From contig CAVTQZ010000001.1 in the NCBI GenBank assembly GCA_963737015.1, positions 2,170,001-2,234,000 on the forward strand: a stretch of 64,000 bases of DNA, in the 5' to 3' direction. Numbering within the stretch: position 1 is the stretch's first letter; the number at the start of each line of letters is the position of its first letter. Shown piece by piece: positions 51,029 to 60,460 of this stretch. The translations under genes were made by a program, and so were the position numbers. This DNA comes from CAVTQZ01 sp963737015 (GTDB lineage Bacteria > Actinomycetota > Acidimicrobiia > Acidimicrobiales > UBA8190). The notes below the pieces were generated by a model. That model saw only the letters and a program-made list of their open reading frames with translations. It was not told the origin of the DNA and made no database searches.

Positions 51029-52713
51029 CGGCTCGCCTTTTTCACCAGAGAAGAATTTGTAAGCGAAACCGTCGACTCGAACGACACGGTCGTACTGGAG
51101 CCAACCGGAGTATTTGCAACACCAGAGACGGACGGAGGGTCGAACATGGGTGAGGCAGTGATGTTGTCAATCCACTCTGCGACCGGTGAGAAGTGGGCGG
51201 CCGCCGGAAAGCTGCCACTCACCTGCATCGTTATCGACGCAACGGCGCCGGCATTTGACGCCCCCGGCGATGCTGAAGCGCTGGACGAACCTGAGCCAAC
51301 TTGTCCGGTCCCGCTGAAACTGCCGATAGACAGTCCTGCGGGGATCCGAGCATCGAGCTCCGCAAGCACTGACGGCCAGTCCACCGAGCTGCTCGTCAGG
51401 CCGCTGATTTGAGCACGCGAGACGCGAAGCTCTTGGTTGGCACGCACAATGCTGTCGTATTTGGGGATCTGGGCCTTGAGCACCGCCACCGAATCCGTCA
51501 GTGAAGCGACGGTGTTCTGTGCGCTTCGTACCTCGAGAAAGCGCCACACGCTGAGTCCAATGATCAGCGCCAACACGACAGCTCCTCCTACCACGCTGTA
51601 GCGAAGTAGCTTGCGTTGCCGTTCCCGCTCAACGATCTCGGGCGGGACCAGGTTGAACCGTTTGATCGCCGGATTCGCCTCTGGAAGAGCGAGTCCGACA
51701 GGCGCTGCCAAGACGGGCTCGATACTCGCTATCTGTTCCTCGCTCAGATCGAGGCCGGAAAGGTCCAAACGCGAGAGTGGCGACACGAACTGAACCGGTA
51801 TCCGTACCTGGCTTTGCAACTCCTCCACTAGCCCGCGCAATCGGGCTCCGGCACCGGTGATAGTTACCGCCGTGATAGGTGACCGGCCCGGCATGGATGC
51901 GAAGTATTGAATCGAACTCCGTATTTCGCTTACCAACTCCATGATTGTGGCGTGGACGGCGTGTTCAGCAGACTGAACCCTTGCCTCGTTGTCTCCAAGT
52001 CGCCGCTTGATTTCCTCGGCATCAGCGAATGGAAGGTCTAGAGCTGAGGAGATAGCGGCGGTAGCCAGGTTGCTTCCGATCCCAATGGTCCGAACGAACT
52101 GTGGACGTCCCTGCTGGTGCACAACGATCACCGTGAGACCGGCGCCGACGGAGACGATCGCTTCAGGTTTTTCAGCTTCCGGAACACTGCCGACCAAGGC
52201 GCGGACCAGGGCCGAGGAAACCAGGTCCACACGTTCGACATGGAGGCCGGCACGTTCGACAGCTTCCACGACGACGTCAACCATCTCGCGGTGAGCAGCC
52301 GCTACCAACACCCGCCGTTGGGCCGTACCGTCAGGAGCTTCGTGGTCATCAAGAACTTGAGTCGACAGGACCGTCTTGTCGGGAGGAAATGGAATTACCT
52401 CTTCCGACTGAAAACGCACGGCGCTTTCGACCTCATCGTCGGGAACCCATGGAAGATCGATCTCTCGGGTAATTGCACGCAGGCCGGCCAGTCCGACGAC
52501 GACGGACTTTGAAGTGAAGCGCCCGTTATGCCAGAGCCGTCCGATGGCATCCGACACTGCAGAGGGGTCTTGTATCTCCCCGTCCACGATTGCCCCAGGA
52601 GGGAGTCCAACCTGCGAGAAGACGCGCAACGAAGGACGGCCACCGTTCACTTCCAGCTCGGCGGCTCGCACTGCGCTAGTGCCAATGTCGAGGCCTACGA
52701 CCTCTTGTGGCAT
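51025..52713 (-). CDS. pilM: Type IV pilus PilM-PilN fusion protein
   Basis: 562 aa that combine two normally separate proteins. Residues ~1-340 are PilM, an actin-like ATPase: VVGLDIGTSAVRAAELEVNGG, VVVGLAGLRAITREIDLPWVPDDEVESAVRFQSEEVIPFP, IVSVGAGLTVIVVHQQG and VTITGAGARLRGLVEELQ. FNLVPPEIVERERQRKLLRYSVVGGAVVLALIIGLSVWRFLEV then supplies the N-terminal motif and membrane helix of PilN, followed by its coiled coil and ferredoxin-like domain. The N-motif by which PilN normally docks on PilM is thus part of the same chain. Coupled to pilO. Confidence 0.9.
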   Translation of the reverse strand: MPQEVVGLDIGTSAVRAAELEVNGGRPSLRVFSQVGLPPGAIVDGEIQDPSAVSDAIGRLWHNGRFTSKSVVVGLAGLRAITREIDLPWVPDDEVESAVRFQSEEVIPFPPDKTVLSTQVLDDHEAPDGTAQRRVLVAAAHREMVDVVVEAVERAGLHVERVDLVSSALVRALVGSVPEAEKPEAIVSVGAGLTVIVVHQQGRPQFVRTIGIGSNLATAAISSALDLPFADAEEIKRRLGDNEARVQSAEHAVHATIMELVSEIRSSIQYFASMPGRSPITAVTITGAGARLRGLVEELQSQVRIPVQFVSPLSRLDLSGLDLSEEQIASIEPVLAAPVGLALPEANPAIKRFNLVPPEIVERERQRKLLRYSVVGGAVVLALIIGLSVWRFLEVRSAQNTVASLTDSVAVLKAQIPKYDSIVRANQELRVSRAQISGLTSSSVDWPSVLAELDARIPAGLSIGSFSGTGQVGSGSSSASASPGASNAGAVASITMQVSGSFPAAAHFSPVAEWIDNITASPMFDPPSVSGVANTPVGSSTTVSFESTVSLTNSSLVKKASR

Positions 52714-53025
52714 CGTCCCGTCCTCATTTCTTCCCGGTTCACCGGACAGCGCCGGCGAGCGGACGCTCTAGTGATCCGATCGCTACAACTGTCGGAGCAT
52801 CGTGTTGGATCATCGGCACATCAGCGTGACGCCTTGACATGGTTCGTTCGTGCGCAGCGATCAGGCCAAACGCGAAGCCGTCCGAGACCCGGAGCCACGA
52901 AGGAAACTTGCCCAGTCGCCATTCGCTGACCACCATTACGCCTATTGCCGCCGATCCCACACGAACCAAGCACTTGACGTACGTGCCAGCGGGCAAGGGG
53001 ATGAACGCCCGTGCTGGCCAGACCT
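52714..53025. other. Non-coding gap between pilC and pilM-pilN
   Basis: No convincing gene. A minus-strand frame of 85 codons (52739-52996) has no ribosome site or recognisable family and was not called. The region probably carries a promoter for the pilMN-pilO part, since an intrinsic terminator closes pilC just upstream. GAGGA about 8 nt before ATG 52713 is the pilMN ribosome site. Confidence 0.5.
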
Positions 53026-53047
53026 AAAAAGAGTCCATCACCGACTC
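53026..53047 (-). terminator. Intrinsic terminator after pilC
   Basis: Minus strand: GAGTC, 7-nt loop, GACTC, then TTTTT, starting 11 bp after the pilC stop. The stem is short, so termination may be partial. Confidence 0.65.
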
Positions 53048-53057
53048 GGTTGAGCAG

Positions 53058-54291
53058 TCAGCTCGTCGGAATGTGCTTGACGTAATCGAACATCGGCAGG
53101 TACATGCTGATCACCATGATTCCTACACCGACACCCATGACGACTGTCAGTATTGGCTCGAGCATCGAGGTGAGGTTGTTGACGGTCGCCTCGACTTCCC
53201 CGTCATAGAACTCGCCGACCTTCCTCAGCATCCCGTCGAGCTGGCCTGTCTGCTCGCCGACCTCGATCATCTGGCTCACCAGCGTCGGGATTACCTCTTG
53301 GTGCTCTCCGAGAGACTCCGCGAGGGACCGGCCTTCGCGAACTCCGGCTTTGGCATTGAGGACCGCATCGCCGACGACCCGGTTCCCGGAGGTATCCGCG
53401 ACGATGTCGAGGGATTCCAGGATTGGGACACCAGATTGCACGAGAGAGCTGAGCGTGTGTGCAAACCGCGCAAGTGACACTTTGTGGAAGAGCGCGCCGA
53501 ATATCGGCGGACGCAATTTGAAAGCGTCCCACTTCATTCGGCCCACGTCGGTCTTGATCCATCGTCTGAGGAGCACCACGCCGACCACCAGGATCGTCAG
53601 CATTACGAGCGACCACGGCGAGAGCACGGTTTTCGAGATCTTTAGCACGACCCGGGTGGGTAGAGGGAGCTTCGCACCAAGAGATGAAAACAGCTTCTGG
53701 AAGACCGGCACGATGAAAATGAGCAGAGCCAGGAAGATGACGAGCATGACCGAGACCACCACAGCCGGATAAGTCATCGCGCCCCGGATCGTGCGTTGCA
53801 AGGTCGGCTTGTTTCTCCATGGTGTGGGACAGGTCCAGAAGGACAGAATCCAGGTGTCCTCCGACTTCCCCCGCCTGGACCATCGTTACGAAGAGTTTGT
53901 TGAAGACCTTCGGATGTTGCGCACAGGCGGCAGAGAGTGATGAGCCCCTTTCGACCTCGAGCTGTACTTCGTTCAGTGCCTTCGCCAGTTGTTTGTTCTC
54001 GACCTGGGAGGAGAGGATTCCCAGGGCGCGGACGACCGAAAGCCCCGATTCCACCATGGTGGCCAGCTGTCGCGTGGCGACAGCGATGTCCCCCAGTTTG
54101 ACTCTGTCGGTAAGTCCGGGGATGGTGATCTCGCGCTTCAGGTCCACGCCTGAACGAGGGTTGACAGCGATCGGCAGATAGCCCATCTCGCGTAGCTTGC
54201 CCACGACGAGGGCCATGCTGTCACCCTCAAGTTGCCCCTCGACCAGGTTCCCTCCCCGGTCGCGGACCTTGTAATCGAACGTCAGCGCCAT
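53058..54291 (-). CDS. pilC: Type IV pilus inner-membrane platform protein PilC; one +1 frame break
   Basis: About 410 aa after joining two frames. It starts MALTFDYKVRDRGGNLVEGQLEGDS; the first T2SF domain contains RQLATMVESGLSVVRALGILSSQVENKQL. At 53798-53805 the frame moves by one skipped base from KQADL to QRTIRGAMTYPAVV, which restores the family sequence exactly. Helices PAVVVSVMLVIFLALLIFIVPVFQKLF and SLVMLTILVVGVVLLRRWI follow, then the second T2SF domain ending LEPILTVVMGVGVGIMVISMYLPMFDYV. PilC is needed for pilus assembly, so a real null mutation in an otherwise complete locus is unlikely. Confidence 0.92.
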
Positions 54292-54305
54292 TTTCTCTCC
54301 TACGC

Positions 54306-55451
54306 CTACGCGGCTTCCGACCTCAGGTGATTGCGAAGGTCTTCCTCGTTGCGGGACCGGTCGAAGGCGATGCTCTCTGTGATCTTGTGCTCACGCACGA
54401 GCTTGGCCAGTCCCTGATCCATCGTCTGCATCCCGTACTGTCCACCGGTCTGCATTAAGGAGTAGATCTGATGTGTCTTGGCACTGCGGATGAGGTTCCG
54501 GATTGCAGACGTGCAGAACATCACTTCACAGGCGGCGAGACGTCCCGAAGCATCTGAGTTCGGGATCAGCTGTTGCGTTACGACTCCCTGGAGCGCTCCA
54601 GCGAGCATCGCCCTGACCTGTGACTGTTGATGTGTCGGGAAGATATCGATCACACGGTCGATCGTCTGCGGCGCGTCCTGGGTGTGCAGCGTGGCAAACA
54701 CGAGGTGTCCGGTCTCGGCGGCAGTTAGTGCCATCTGAGTCGTTTCGAGGTCGCGCATTTCACCGACGAGGATGACATCAGGGTCCTCCCTGAGGACTCG
54801 GCGCATTGCCTCCGAGAACGAATTCGTGTCGCTTCCAACCTCTCTTTGGTTCACAATCGAGCGCTTGTGGTTATGCAGGAACTCGATTGGGTCCTCGATG
54901 GTCACGATGTGAAGAGGTTTGTGCTCGTTGATGATGTCGACGAGGGAGGCAAGGGTGGTGGACTTGCCGGATCCGGTCGGCCCAGTCACAAGTACGAACC
55001 CTTGACGCATATCGGTGAACGCCCGAACGGAATCTGGAATTCCGAGGGACGAGAATGCAGGGATCTGGTGAGGGATCGTACGCAGCACCGCGGCGATCGT
55101 CCCTCTTTGCAGGAACACGTTCACTCTGAAACGGCCGACGTTTGCGATGGTGTGAGAGGTGTCGAGCTCCTTCTCGGCCTCGAACTTCTCACGTCTGGCC
55201 TGCGAAAGAATCCCGAAGATCATCTCGCGAATGTCCTCGTGCTCGAGGACCGGGGAGCCCTCGATCGGCCGAACTGCGCCATTCAGTCGAATGAGCGCCG
55301 GCATGTGTGCAGTGAGGTGGAGGTCCGACGCGCCGACGCTGACGGCATAGCGAAGCAAGTCGTCGACGTGTAAAGGGGCTGGGTTGCGAGCGGCGGAATC
55401 GGCAGGCATTCCCTGCGATGACGCAATCGTCATGTCACGTGCTACTGCCAT
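54306..55451 (-). CDS. pilT: Type IV pilus retraction ATPase PilT
   Basis: 381 aa secretion-superfamily ATPase. Walker A GPTGSGKSTTLASLV, Asp box TIEDPIEFLH, Walker B VLREDPDVILVGEMRD, His box AETGHLVFATLHTQDA. The C-terminal AIRNLIRSAKTHQIYSLMQTG is the diagnostic PilT motif required for retraction. It lies 14 bp upstream of pilC and 15 bp downstream of pilB, in one transcription unit. A second PilT-like gene is at 58165. Confidence 0.96.
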   Translation of the reverse strand: MAVARDMTIASSQGMPADSAARNPAPLHVDDLLRYAVSVGASDLHLTAHMPALIRLNGAVRPIEGSPVLEHEDIREMIFGILSQARREKFEAEKELDTSHTIANVGRFRVNVFLQRGTIAAVLRTIPHQIPAFSSLGIPDSVRAFTDMRQGFVLVTGPTGSGKSTTLASLVDIINEHKPLHIVTIEDPIEFLHNHKRSIVNQREVGSDTNSFSEAMRRVLREDPDVILVGEMRDLETTQMALTAAETGHLVFATLHTQDAPQTIDRVIDIFPTHQQSQVRAMLAGALQGVVTQQLIPNSDASGRLAACEVMFCTSAIRNLIRSAKTHQIYSLMQTGGQYGMQTMDQGLAKLVREHKITESIAFDRSRNEEDLRNHLRSEAA

Positions 55452-55466
55452 GGGAATCTCCTCAAC

Positions 55467-57674
55467 TCAAGCCACGACTCGGAGGACTTCTTCGAGAGTG
55501 GTATCGCCCTCTAGGGCTTTTCGCAGACCGCTTTGGCGCAACGGAACCATGCCTTGTTCGACAGCCACCTTGTGCATCTGTTCGACGGAGGCTCCTTCGA
55601 TGATCATTCGATCGATCTCGTCTGTAACGACGAGAAGCTCCAAGAGAGCTTTCCGGCCCCTGTAGCCAGTCCTGGAGCACGCTGAACATCCGATGGCGCG
55701 GTAGAGCTTCGGCTCTGGCGCCAGCGCGAAGACTTCCTCCAGGGACCATCCTGCTGCCACAATCTCCGTCTCGGTTGGCGCATAAGGCTCGCGACAATGG
55801 GTGCACAGCTTTCGGGCAAGCCGTTGGGCGACAGCAGCGCTCACTGCAGAGGTGACGAGGTACCGCTCGATGCCCATCTCGACGAGGCGCATGGGTGTGC
55901 TCGCGGCGTCGTTGGTGTGAAGGGTTGCAAGTACGAGGTGACCGGTCAGCGACGCCTCGATCGAGATCATCGCCGTGTCGCGGTCCCGAATCTCGCCGAC
56001 CAGGACGATGTCGGGGTCGGCACGGAGGATCGATCTAAGGGCAGACGCAAAGTTCAGGCCGGCCTTCATGTTCAGTTGGATCTGATTGATGCCTTTGATT
56101 CGGAGCTCGACAGGATCCTCCACGGTGATGATGTTCTTCTCAGGAGTGTTCAATGCAGACAGGGTTGCGTAAAGGGTCGTGGTCTTTCCTGATCCAGTGG
56201 GCCCAGTGACGAGAATGGTGCCGTTCGGTTTTGTGAACACGTCGCGATAACGTGTCAAGAGATCGTCGTCGAAGCCGAGGTCCTCGAATCCGAGGACGAC
56301 ATTCGACTTGTCGATGATTCTCATCACGATCTTCTCGCCGTGGATGGTCGGAAGCGTTGCGATTCGAACGTCGATAGGGCGATCCGCGACCGCAAGGGAT
56401 ATGCGGCCGTCTTGAGGGATGCGGTGCTCCGCGATGTTGATGTCCGCCATGACCTTGAGGCGTGTAATCACCGGACCCGCCAATGACTTCGGTGCGGTAG
56501 ACATGTCGTGGAGAACGCCATCGATCCGGTAGCGGATCCGCAGGTTCTCGGCGGTGGGCTCCACGTGGATGTCCGAAGCACGTTCGTTCAACGCCTGCAG
56601 TATCAGGAGGTTCACGTACCGGACGACCGGCGAGTCGTCCACGACCGCTTGGAGGTTGCTCAGCTCCTCGACCCGCTGTGTCCTTTCGGACGTTTGGGCC
56701 ATACTCGAGGCGACTGCACTCGCGTCATGCGTTTGGCTGTATGCGCGGTCGATGTAAGCCGCAATCTGGGTGCGGGTACCTACAAGAGTGACGAAGTTCC
56801 GACCCAGAATGGTTCGCACATCGTCCATCGCGAACACGTTGGTGGGGTTCGAGGTGGCGACGACCGGCAAACCGTCGCGTTCTCCGACGACCAGTACCTG
56901 ATGATGCCTGGCGGTCGTTTCCGGAAGCCGCAGAGCGGCGCCCGGGTCCACCCCGTACAGATCGAGGTCGACGAAGTCGAGGCCCACCTCTTGAGCCGTC
57001 GCCCACATCAGATCTGCTTCGGTCACCAGCCTGCGCGCCGTCAGGATCTGGGCCACGGGCTCGCCTGTTCGATCGTGTTCACCGACAACCTCACGCATCG
57101 AGATGAGAGAGATTCGGCCGCTCTCCACAAGGAGCCGACCTATTGGTGGGTAACTGCGCAGTTCCTCGGTCTGCTCCGCAAGATCGTGCTCATCACGGTG
57201 GTCGACCTCCAGCTGGCCTTCGAGCGTCCGGTCCTGCTCCATACCGGCGACGACATCGTCGAAGTCAACCGGGTCGACCAGGTCCTGGGATGAGATGACG
57301 GACATGTCCGGAGCTGAGGGCTGACCGTCCCCAGGTTGGTCATGCTCACTCTTAGGGCCGAGCTCCTCAGCTTGATTGCCATCGCCGTAGAGGCGATCGA
57401 TCAAGTGATCGATCTGCTCACCGCGCGCCACGAGGGGAACAAAGTCTCGGCCGATAACCGCCCGGATGTCATCCAATGTGACGATGTCCGAGGGATCCGC
57501 GAGGGCCAGAACCGGCGCGCCGAACTTGCGTCCGAGAGGTACGGCGCGGCACCGTCGGGCCACGGCTTCAGGAAGAATGGACGCGGCGGCGAGGTCGACG
57601 TGGTAGTGGTCCAAGTCGACGAGCTCTGAGACGTCCTGGTTCGCGACGAGCCCTCCTGGCTCGGTCAGACCCAT
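55467..57674 (-). CDS. pilB: Type IV pilus extension ATPase PilB
   Basis: About 735 aa. Two tandem MshEN/GspE-N-type domains (HVDLAAASILPEAVARRCRAVPLGRKFGAPVLALADPSD; PIGRLLVESGRISLISMREV through LPETTARHHQVLVVGERDGLPVVATSNPTN) precede the ATPase: Walker A GPTGSGKTTTLYATL, Walker B LRADPDIVLVGEIRD, zinc-type CTHCREPY and CSACSRTGYRGR. MshEN domains can bind c-di-GMP in characterised homologues. The start is uncertain: ATG 57674 is used, but a good ribosome site (GGAGG) precedes ATG 57759 in the preceding frame and would need one more base skipped. Confidence 0.93.
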   Translation of the reverse strand: MGLTEPGGLVANQDVSELVDLDHYHVDLAAASILPEAVARRCRAVPLGRKFGAPVLALADPSDIVTLDDIRAVIGRDFVPLVARGEQIDHLIDRLYGDGNQAEELGPKSEHDQPGDGQPSAPDMSVISSQDLVDPVDFDDVVAGMEQDRTLEGQLEVDHRDEHDLAEQTEELRSYPPIGRLLVESGRISLISMREVVGEHDRTGEPVAQILTARRLVTEADLMWATAQEVGLDFVDLDLYGVDPGAALRLPETTARHHQVLVVGERDGLPVVATSNPTNVFAMDDVRTILGRNFVTLVGTRTQIAAYIDRAYSQTHDASAVASSMAQTSERTQRVEELSNLQAVVDDSPVVRYVNLLILQALNERASDIHVEPTAENLRIRYRIDGVLHDMSTAPKSLAGPVITRLKVMADINIAEHRIPQDGRISLAVADRPIDVRIATLPTIHGEKIVMRIIDKSNVVLGFEDLGFDDDLLTRYRDVFTKPNGTILVTGPTGSGKTTTLYATLSALNTPEKNIITVEDPVELRIKGINQIQLNMKAGLNFASALRSILRADPDIVLVGEIRDRDTAMISIEASLTGHLVLATLHTNDAASTPMRLVEMGIERYLVTSAVSAAVAQRLARKLCTHCREPYAPTETEIVAAGWSLEEVFALAPEPKLYRAIGCSACSRTGYRGRKALLELLVVTDEIDRMIIEGASVEQMHKVAVEQGMVPLRQSGLRKALEGDTTLEEVLRVVA

Positions 57675-57831
57675 GGCAAGTTCATCGGCATCACCCGCCG
57701 CGATATTGAACTTGAGGCCCCAGGAATCCACAGGGAACAGAGCGCCGTTTTCACGACATCTGGTGGTACCCTCCGGTCGGATGACCCCCAGTGAACGATT
57801 GGGCGTTTTCCCTGCTGGGAGTTGAGATCCA

Positions 57832-58117
57832 GTGATCCCGGCGCTCGCGGGCATCGCTGGGACTTGTCGTCGGGTCGTTCTTGAACGTCGTGTTCTACAG
57901 GGTCCCGAGGCACATGTCTTTGAGCCGCCCCGGATCGTCCTGCACTGCCTGTGGATCACCGGTGCAGTGGTTCGACAACGTCCCCGTCGCGTCCTGGCTG
58001 TGGTTGAGGGGACGCTGTCGCCGGTGTCGTACCCCGATCTCGGTGCGCTACCCGCTCATCGAGCTCGGAACGGGTGTCGTTTTCGCTCTCCTGGCTTTGC
58101 TATTCGCTCCGCATTGA
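57832..58117 (+). pseudogene. pilD: Prepilin peptidase N-terminal fragment (PilD-like), frame-broken and truncated
   Basis: Only the N-terminal Cys-rich domain is present. IPALAGIAG (frame from GTG 57832) joins, after one skipped base near 57857-57866, to LVVGSFLNVVFYRVPRHMS, SCTACGSPVQWFDNVPVASWLWLRGRCRRCRTPISVRYPLIELGTG and a helix VFALLALLFAPH, then a stop. The CxxC...CxxC methyltransferase-associated domain is complete, but the A24 aspartic peptidase part with its two catalytic Asp (~150 aa) is missing and is not found in any frame before pilT2. A full PilD must be encoded elsewhere, or this is a split or decayed gene. Confidence 0.8.
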
Positions 58118-58164
58118 GATCGGGGCGATCCGGTGACGGGAAGTGCCGGAGGCTGGATGCCGAA

Positions 58165-59280
58165 CTAGAACGAGTTCGCCGCGACCTGGTAACGACCCGT
58201 GGTGAGCACGCCCAAGCGCTCGAGCATGATCTTGAGGTCGTGTGGATTCGAGGCTGCCTTCATTGCCTCTTTCAGTTCGATCTGACCGGTCTGCATGAGG
58301 TAGGCGACCGACTGGTCGAAGGTCTGCATCCCGTAGTACTCGCCGTCGGCGATTATCTCGTCGATCTCTGAAGTCCTCAATGGATCGAGGATCGCCTGCT
58401 CGATCCGTCCGTTCACGACCATGATCTCTGCGGCCGGTACGCGGCCTGATTCGTCGGCTCGCGGTATCAGCCGCTGACAAATCGTTCCAATGAGAGCACT
58501 GGCGAGACTCACCCGGATCTGCGCCTGCTGACTGTGGGGGAAGAAGTCCACGATCCTGTTCACCGTTTCCGTCGCTGTTCTCGTGTGCAGTGTGGACAGA
58601 ACGAGGTGTCCTGTCTCTGCTGCGGTCAACGCTGTGTAGACGGTTTCGGGGTCTCTCATCTCACCCACGAGGATCACGTCGGGGTCCTGGCGTAGCACCA
58701 CGCGCATTGCGGTCGTGAAGCTGTCGGTGTCAAACCCGACCTCGCGTTGCTCGATAGCGGCCTGGTCGTCTCGGTGCAGGTACTCGATCGGATCTTCGAT
58801 GGTGATGATGTGACACGAATGCGTGTGGTTGATGTGGTTGACCATGGCTGCGAGAGTCGTCGTCTTTCCGGAACCGGTCGGACCAGTGCAGAGGATCAGC
58901 CCGCGCCGTTCCTCTGCAAGACGCCGAACGACGTCCGGCAAACCGAGCTGATCCACGGTGGCAGCGTTCGTATGGACGAGCCTCAGAGCGAGGGCTACGG
59001 ATCCACGCTGGTAGAAGGCGTTGACCCTGAATCGTCCGAGCCCGGGAATTGCATAAGCGAAGTCAGCCTCCCGCTTTGTCTCGAAGACGTCTTTCAACTG
59101 TCCCGGCATGATTGCTTCCGCGACCGCCACCGTGTCTTCGGGCTTCAAATCCGGCTCTTCGAGGCGCTCCAGTACACCGTCGAGGCGGCGCAGCGGCGGG
59201 GATCCCACCTTGATCAAGAGATCGGACCCGTCGACCTCTGCCAGGTCGTGGAGGAGCCGGTCCAGATCGTCCTTGTTCAC
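58165..59280 (-). CDS. pilT2: PilT-like type IV pilus ATPase (second copy)
   Basis: 371 aa. Walker A GPTGSGKTTTLAAMV, Asp box TIEDPIEYLHRDD, Walker B VLRQDPDVILVGEMRD, His box AETGHLVLSTLHTRTA. In place of PilT's AIRNLIR it has RIEQAILDPLRTSEIDEII, closer to PilU-type or auxiliary PilT proteins. It starts at GTG 59280 and stands apart from the pilB-pilT-pilC run, separated by the pilD fragment on the other strand. A role in retraction force or twitching regulation is inferred. Confidence 0.93.
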   Translation of the reverse strand: MNKDDLDRLLHDLAEVDGSDLLIKVGSPPLRRLDGVLERLEEPDLKPEDTVAVAEAIMPGQLKDVFETKREADFAYAIPGLGRFRVNAFYQRGSVALALRLVHTNAATVDQLGLPDVVRRLAEERRGLILCTGPTGSGKTTTLAAMVNHINHTHSCHIITIEDPIEYLHRDDQAAIEQREVGFDTDSFTTAMRVVLRQDPDVILVGEMRDPETVYTALTAAETGHLVLSTLHTRTATETVNRIVDFFPHSQQAQIRVSLASALIGTICQRLIPRADESGRVPAAEIMVVNGRIEQAILDPLRTSEIDEIIADGEYYGMQTFDQSVAYLMQTGQIELKEAMKAASNPHDLKIMLERLGVLTTGRYQVAANSF

Positions 59281-59456
59281 TATGTGCCCCCTGAACCTCT
59301 GAGGTGCTCTGGCGATCCCCCGCTCGCCCCGGGGTATCGGCGACGTCTATGGGCACCCGCGGACCTGCTAACCGGGACGTCCGGGGGGCCTCCTGTGCCT
59401 TTTGCCATCGGCAAGCCATTGACTCGGCTGAAGCAGAACAGGCATGGTCTTGTGCG

Positions 59457-59885
59457 ATGCCGAGACCCAGATCCTCCTCGACCGGACCATTCGACTCGTT
59501 CGAGCTGACGCTCTCGAACGTCTACCTCGTCACCTCCGACCGGGAAGGCGAGCTGGCCGTGCCTGGCTTAGGCGTCGTCGTCGACCAAATAGGTCTGACA
59601 GTTACGAAGCCGGATGGCTCTGTCGGCACGGTCCTCAAATGGGGAGACCTCCGGACCGTACAGACCGGGTCGCGGATGACCATGCCGTCGGGCACCCCTG
59701 CGGTCGTCGTCGAAGCAGTCTCCGAAAGTCGCACACATCGCTTCGTAGTTCCGACCACGGACCCCGAAGGGCTGGAAGGGATCATCGTCGAGTTGGCCGC
59801 CGCTCGCCGAAGTCACGTACCCGACGAAGGCGATGCCGACGCGAAGGGCTCACGCCGGGACCGTTGGCTGGGACGGCGCCGCTAG
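59457..59885 (+). CDS. Conserved-looking hypothetical protein beside the pilus locus
   Basis: 142 aa from ATG 59457. No catalytic motif seen. The core is beta-rich (FDSFELTLSNVYLVTSDREGELAVPGLGVVVDQIGLTVTKPDGSVGTVLKWGDLRTVQTG; PAVVVEAVSESRTHRFVVPTTDPEGLEGIIVELAA), resembling a PH-like or small regulatory barrel. A charged tail follows (EGDADAKGSRRDRWLGRRR). It diverges from pilT2. The function is not known; position suggests a link to pili. Confidence 0.68.
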   Translation: MPRPRSSSTGPFDSFELTLSNVYLVTSDREGELAVPGLGVVVDQIGLTVTKPDGSVGTVLKWGDLRTVQTGSRMTMPSGTPAVVVEAVSESRTHRFVVPTTDPEGLEGIIVELAAARRSHVPDEGDADAKGSRRDRWLGRRR

Positions 59886-60077
59886 GGCCTTGCCTGGTTT
59901 GGCCACGAAGAGTGGCCACTAAGGCCCCCTCGTAGTACGCATAGCCGGCCGTCACCCAACGAAGCCACAATGCAACGGCCCACTTCGGGGCGGTGCTGTG
60001 ATGCGTCAACGGATCGTCACGGAATCGCAAACCGCGTTTTGGATACGCATCGTGGTTTTTCTGGTAAATATTCCTCC

Positions 60078-60374
60078 ATGGATCCCCTGGTCCTCGAGTC
60101 CTGCCACAGCACATGGCTCTTTGACACCGAGCGGTTGAGGTTCCGCCGGGTGCTCAAGGGCCTCGACGTAGACAGCCATCCGGCATCGACCGGATGGCGT
60201 CCCTACTTCGGCCTCGACATCGACCCCGTGTCGGAGTCCTTCGTGGTGCTGCTCAACCCCGAGGGGACCAGGCTGCTCCGTTCCTGGCGGCACGTGGATC
60301 ACTGCACGCAATGCGGCGGAGAGGCGACCGGCGAGCTTTCCCTCGAGGAGCTTCGCAGCGCAGCACGCGCCTAG
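60078..60374 (+). CDS. Small conserved-looking hypothetical protein
   Basis: 98 aa from ATG 60078, next to an AT-rich TAAATATTCCTCC stretch. Key features: STWLFDTERLRFRRVLKGLDVD, WRPYFGLDIDPVSESFVVLLNPEGTRLLRSWRHVDHC, then a CxxC (HCTQCGG) and a short helix. No family recognised. It lies between the 142-aa gene and the long repeat protein on the same strand. Confidence 0.68.
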   Translation: MDPLVLESCHSTWLFDTERLRFRRVLKGLDVDSHPASTGWRPYFGLDIDPVSESFVVLLNPEGTRLLRSWRHVDHCTQCGGEATGELSLEELRSAARA

Positions 60375-60403
60375 AAAGCCGAACTCCTCCCCTTCTTCGG
60401 GCC

Positions 60404-60460
60404 CCTTTGATCGGGCACCCGCATCTCTTTAGCACGCCGACAATTCCGCCGATCAAAAGG
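60404..60460. repeat. Inverted repeat in the leader of the repeat-protein gene
   Basis: CCTTTGATCGG (60404-60414) and CCGATCAAAAGG (60449-60460) pair with one bulged A around a 34-nt loop. Downstream, within 60500-60560, CCCCCTTTCAGGGGG forms a second hairpin. The 218-bp gap (60375-60592) may hold a structured leader or a terminator-promoter pair; no known RNA class was matched. Confidence 0.6.

Noticed and set aside
52739..52996. 85-codon minus-strand frame between pilC and pilMN
   Set aside because: No ribosome site, no family and no conserved-looking core; treated as intergenic.
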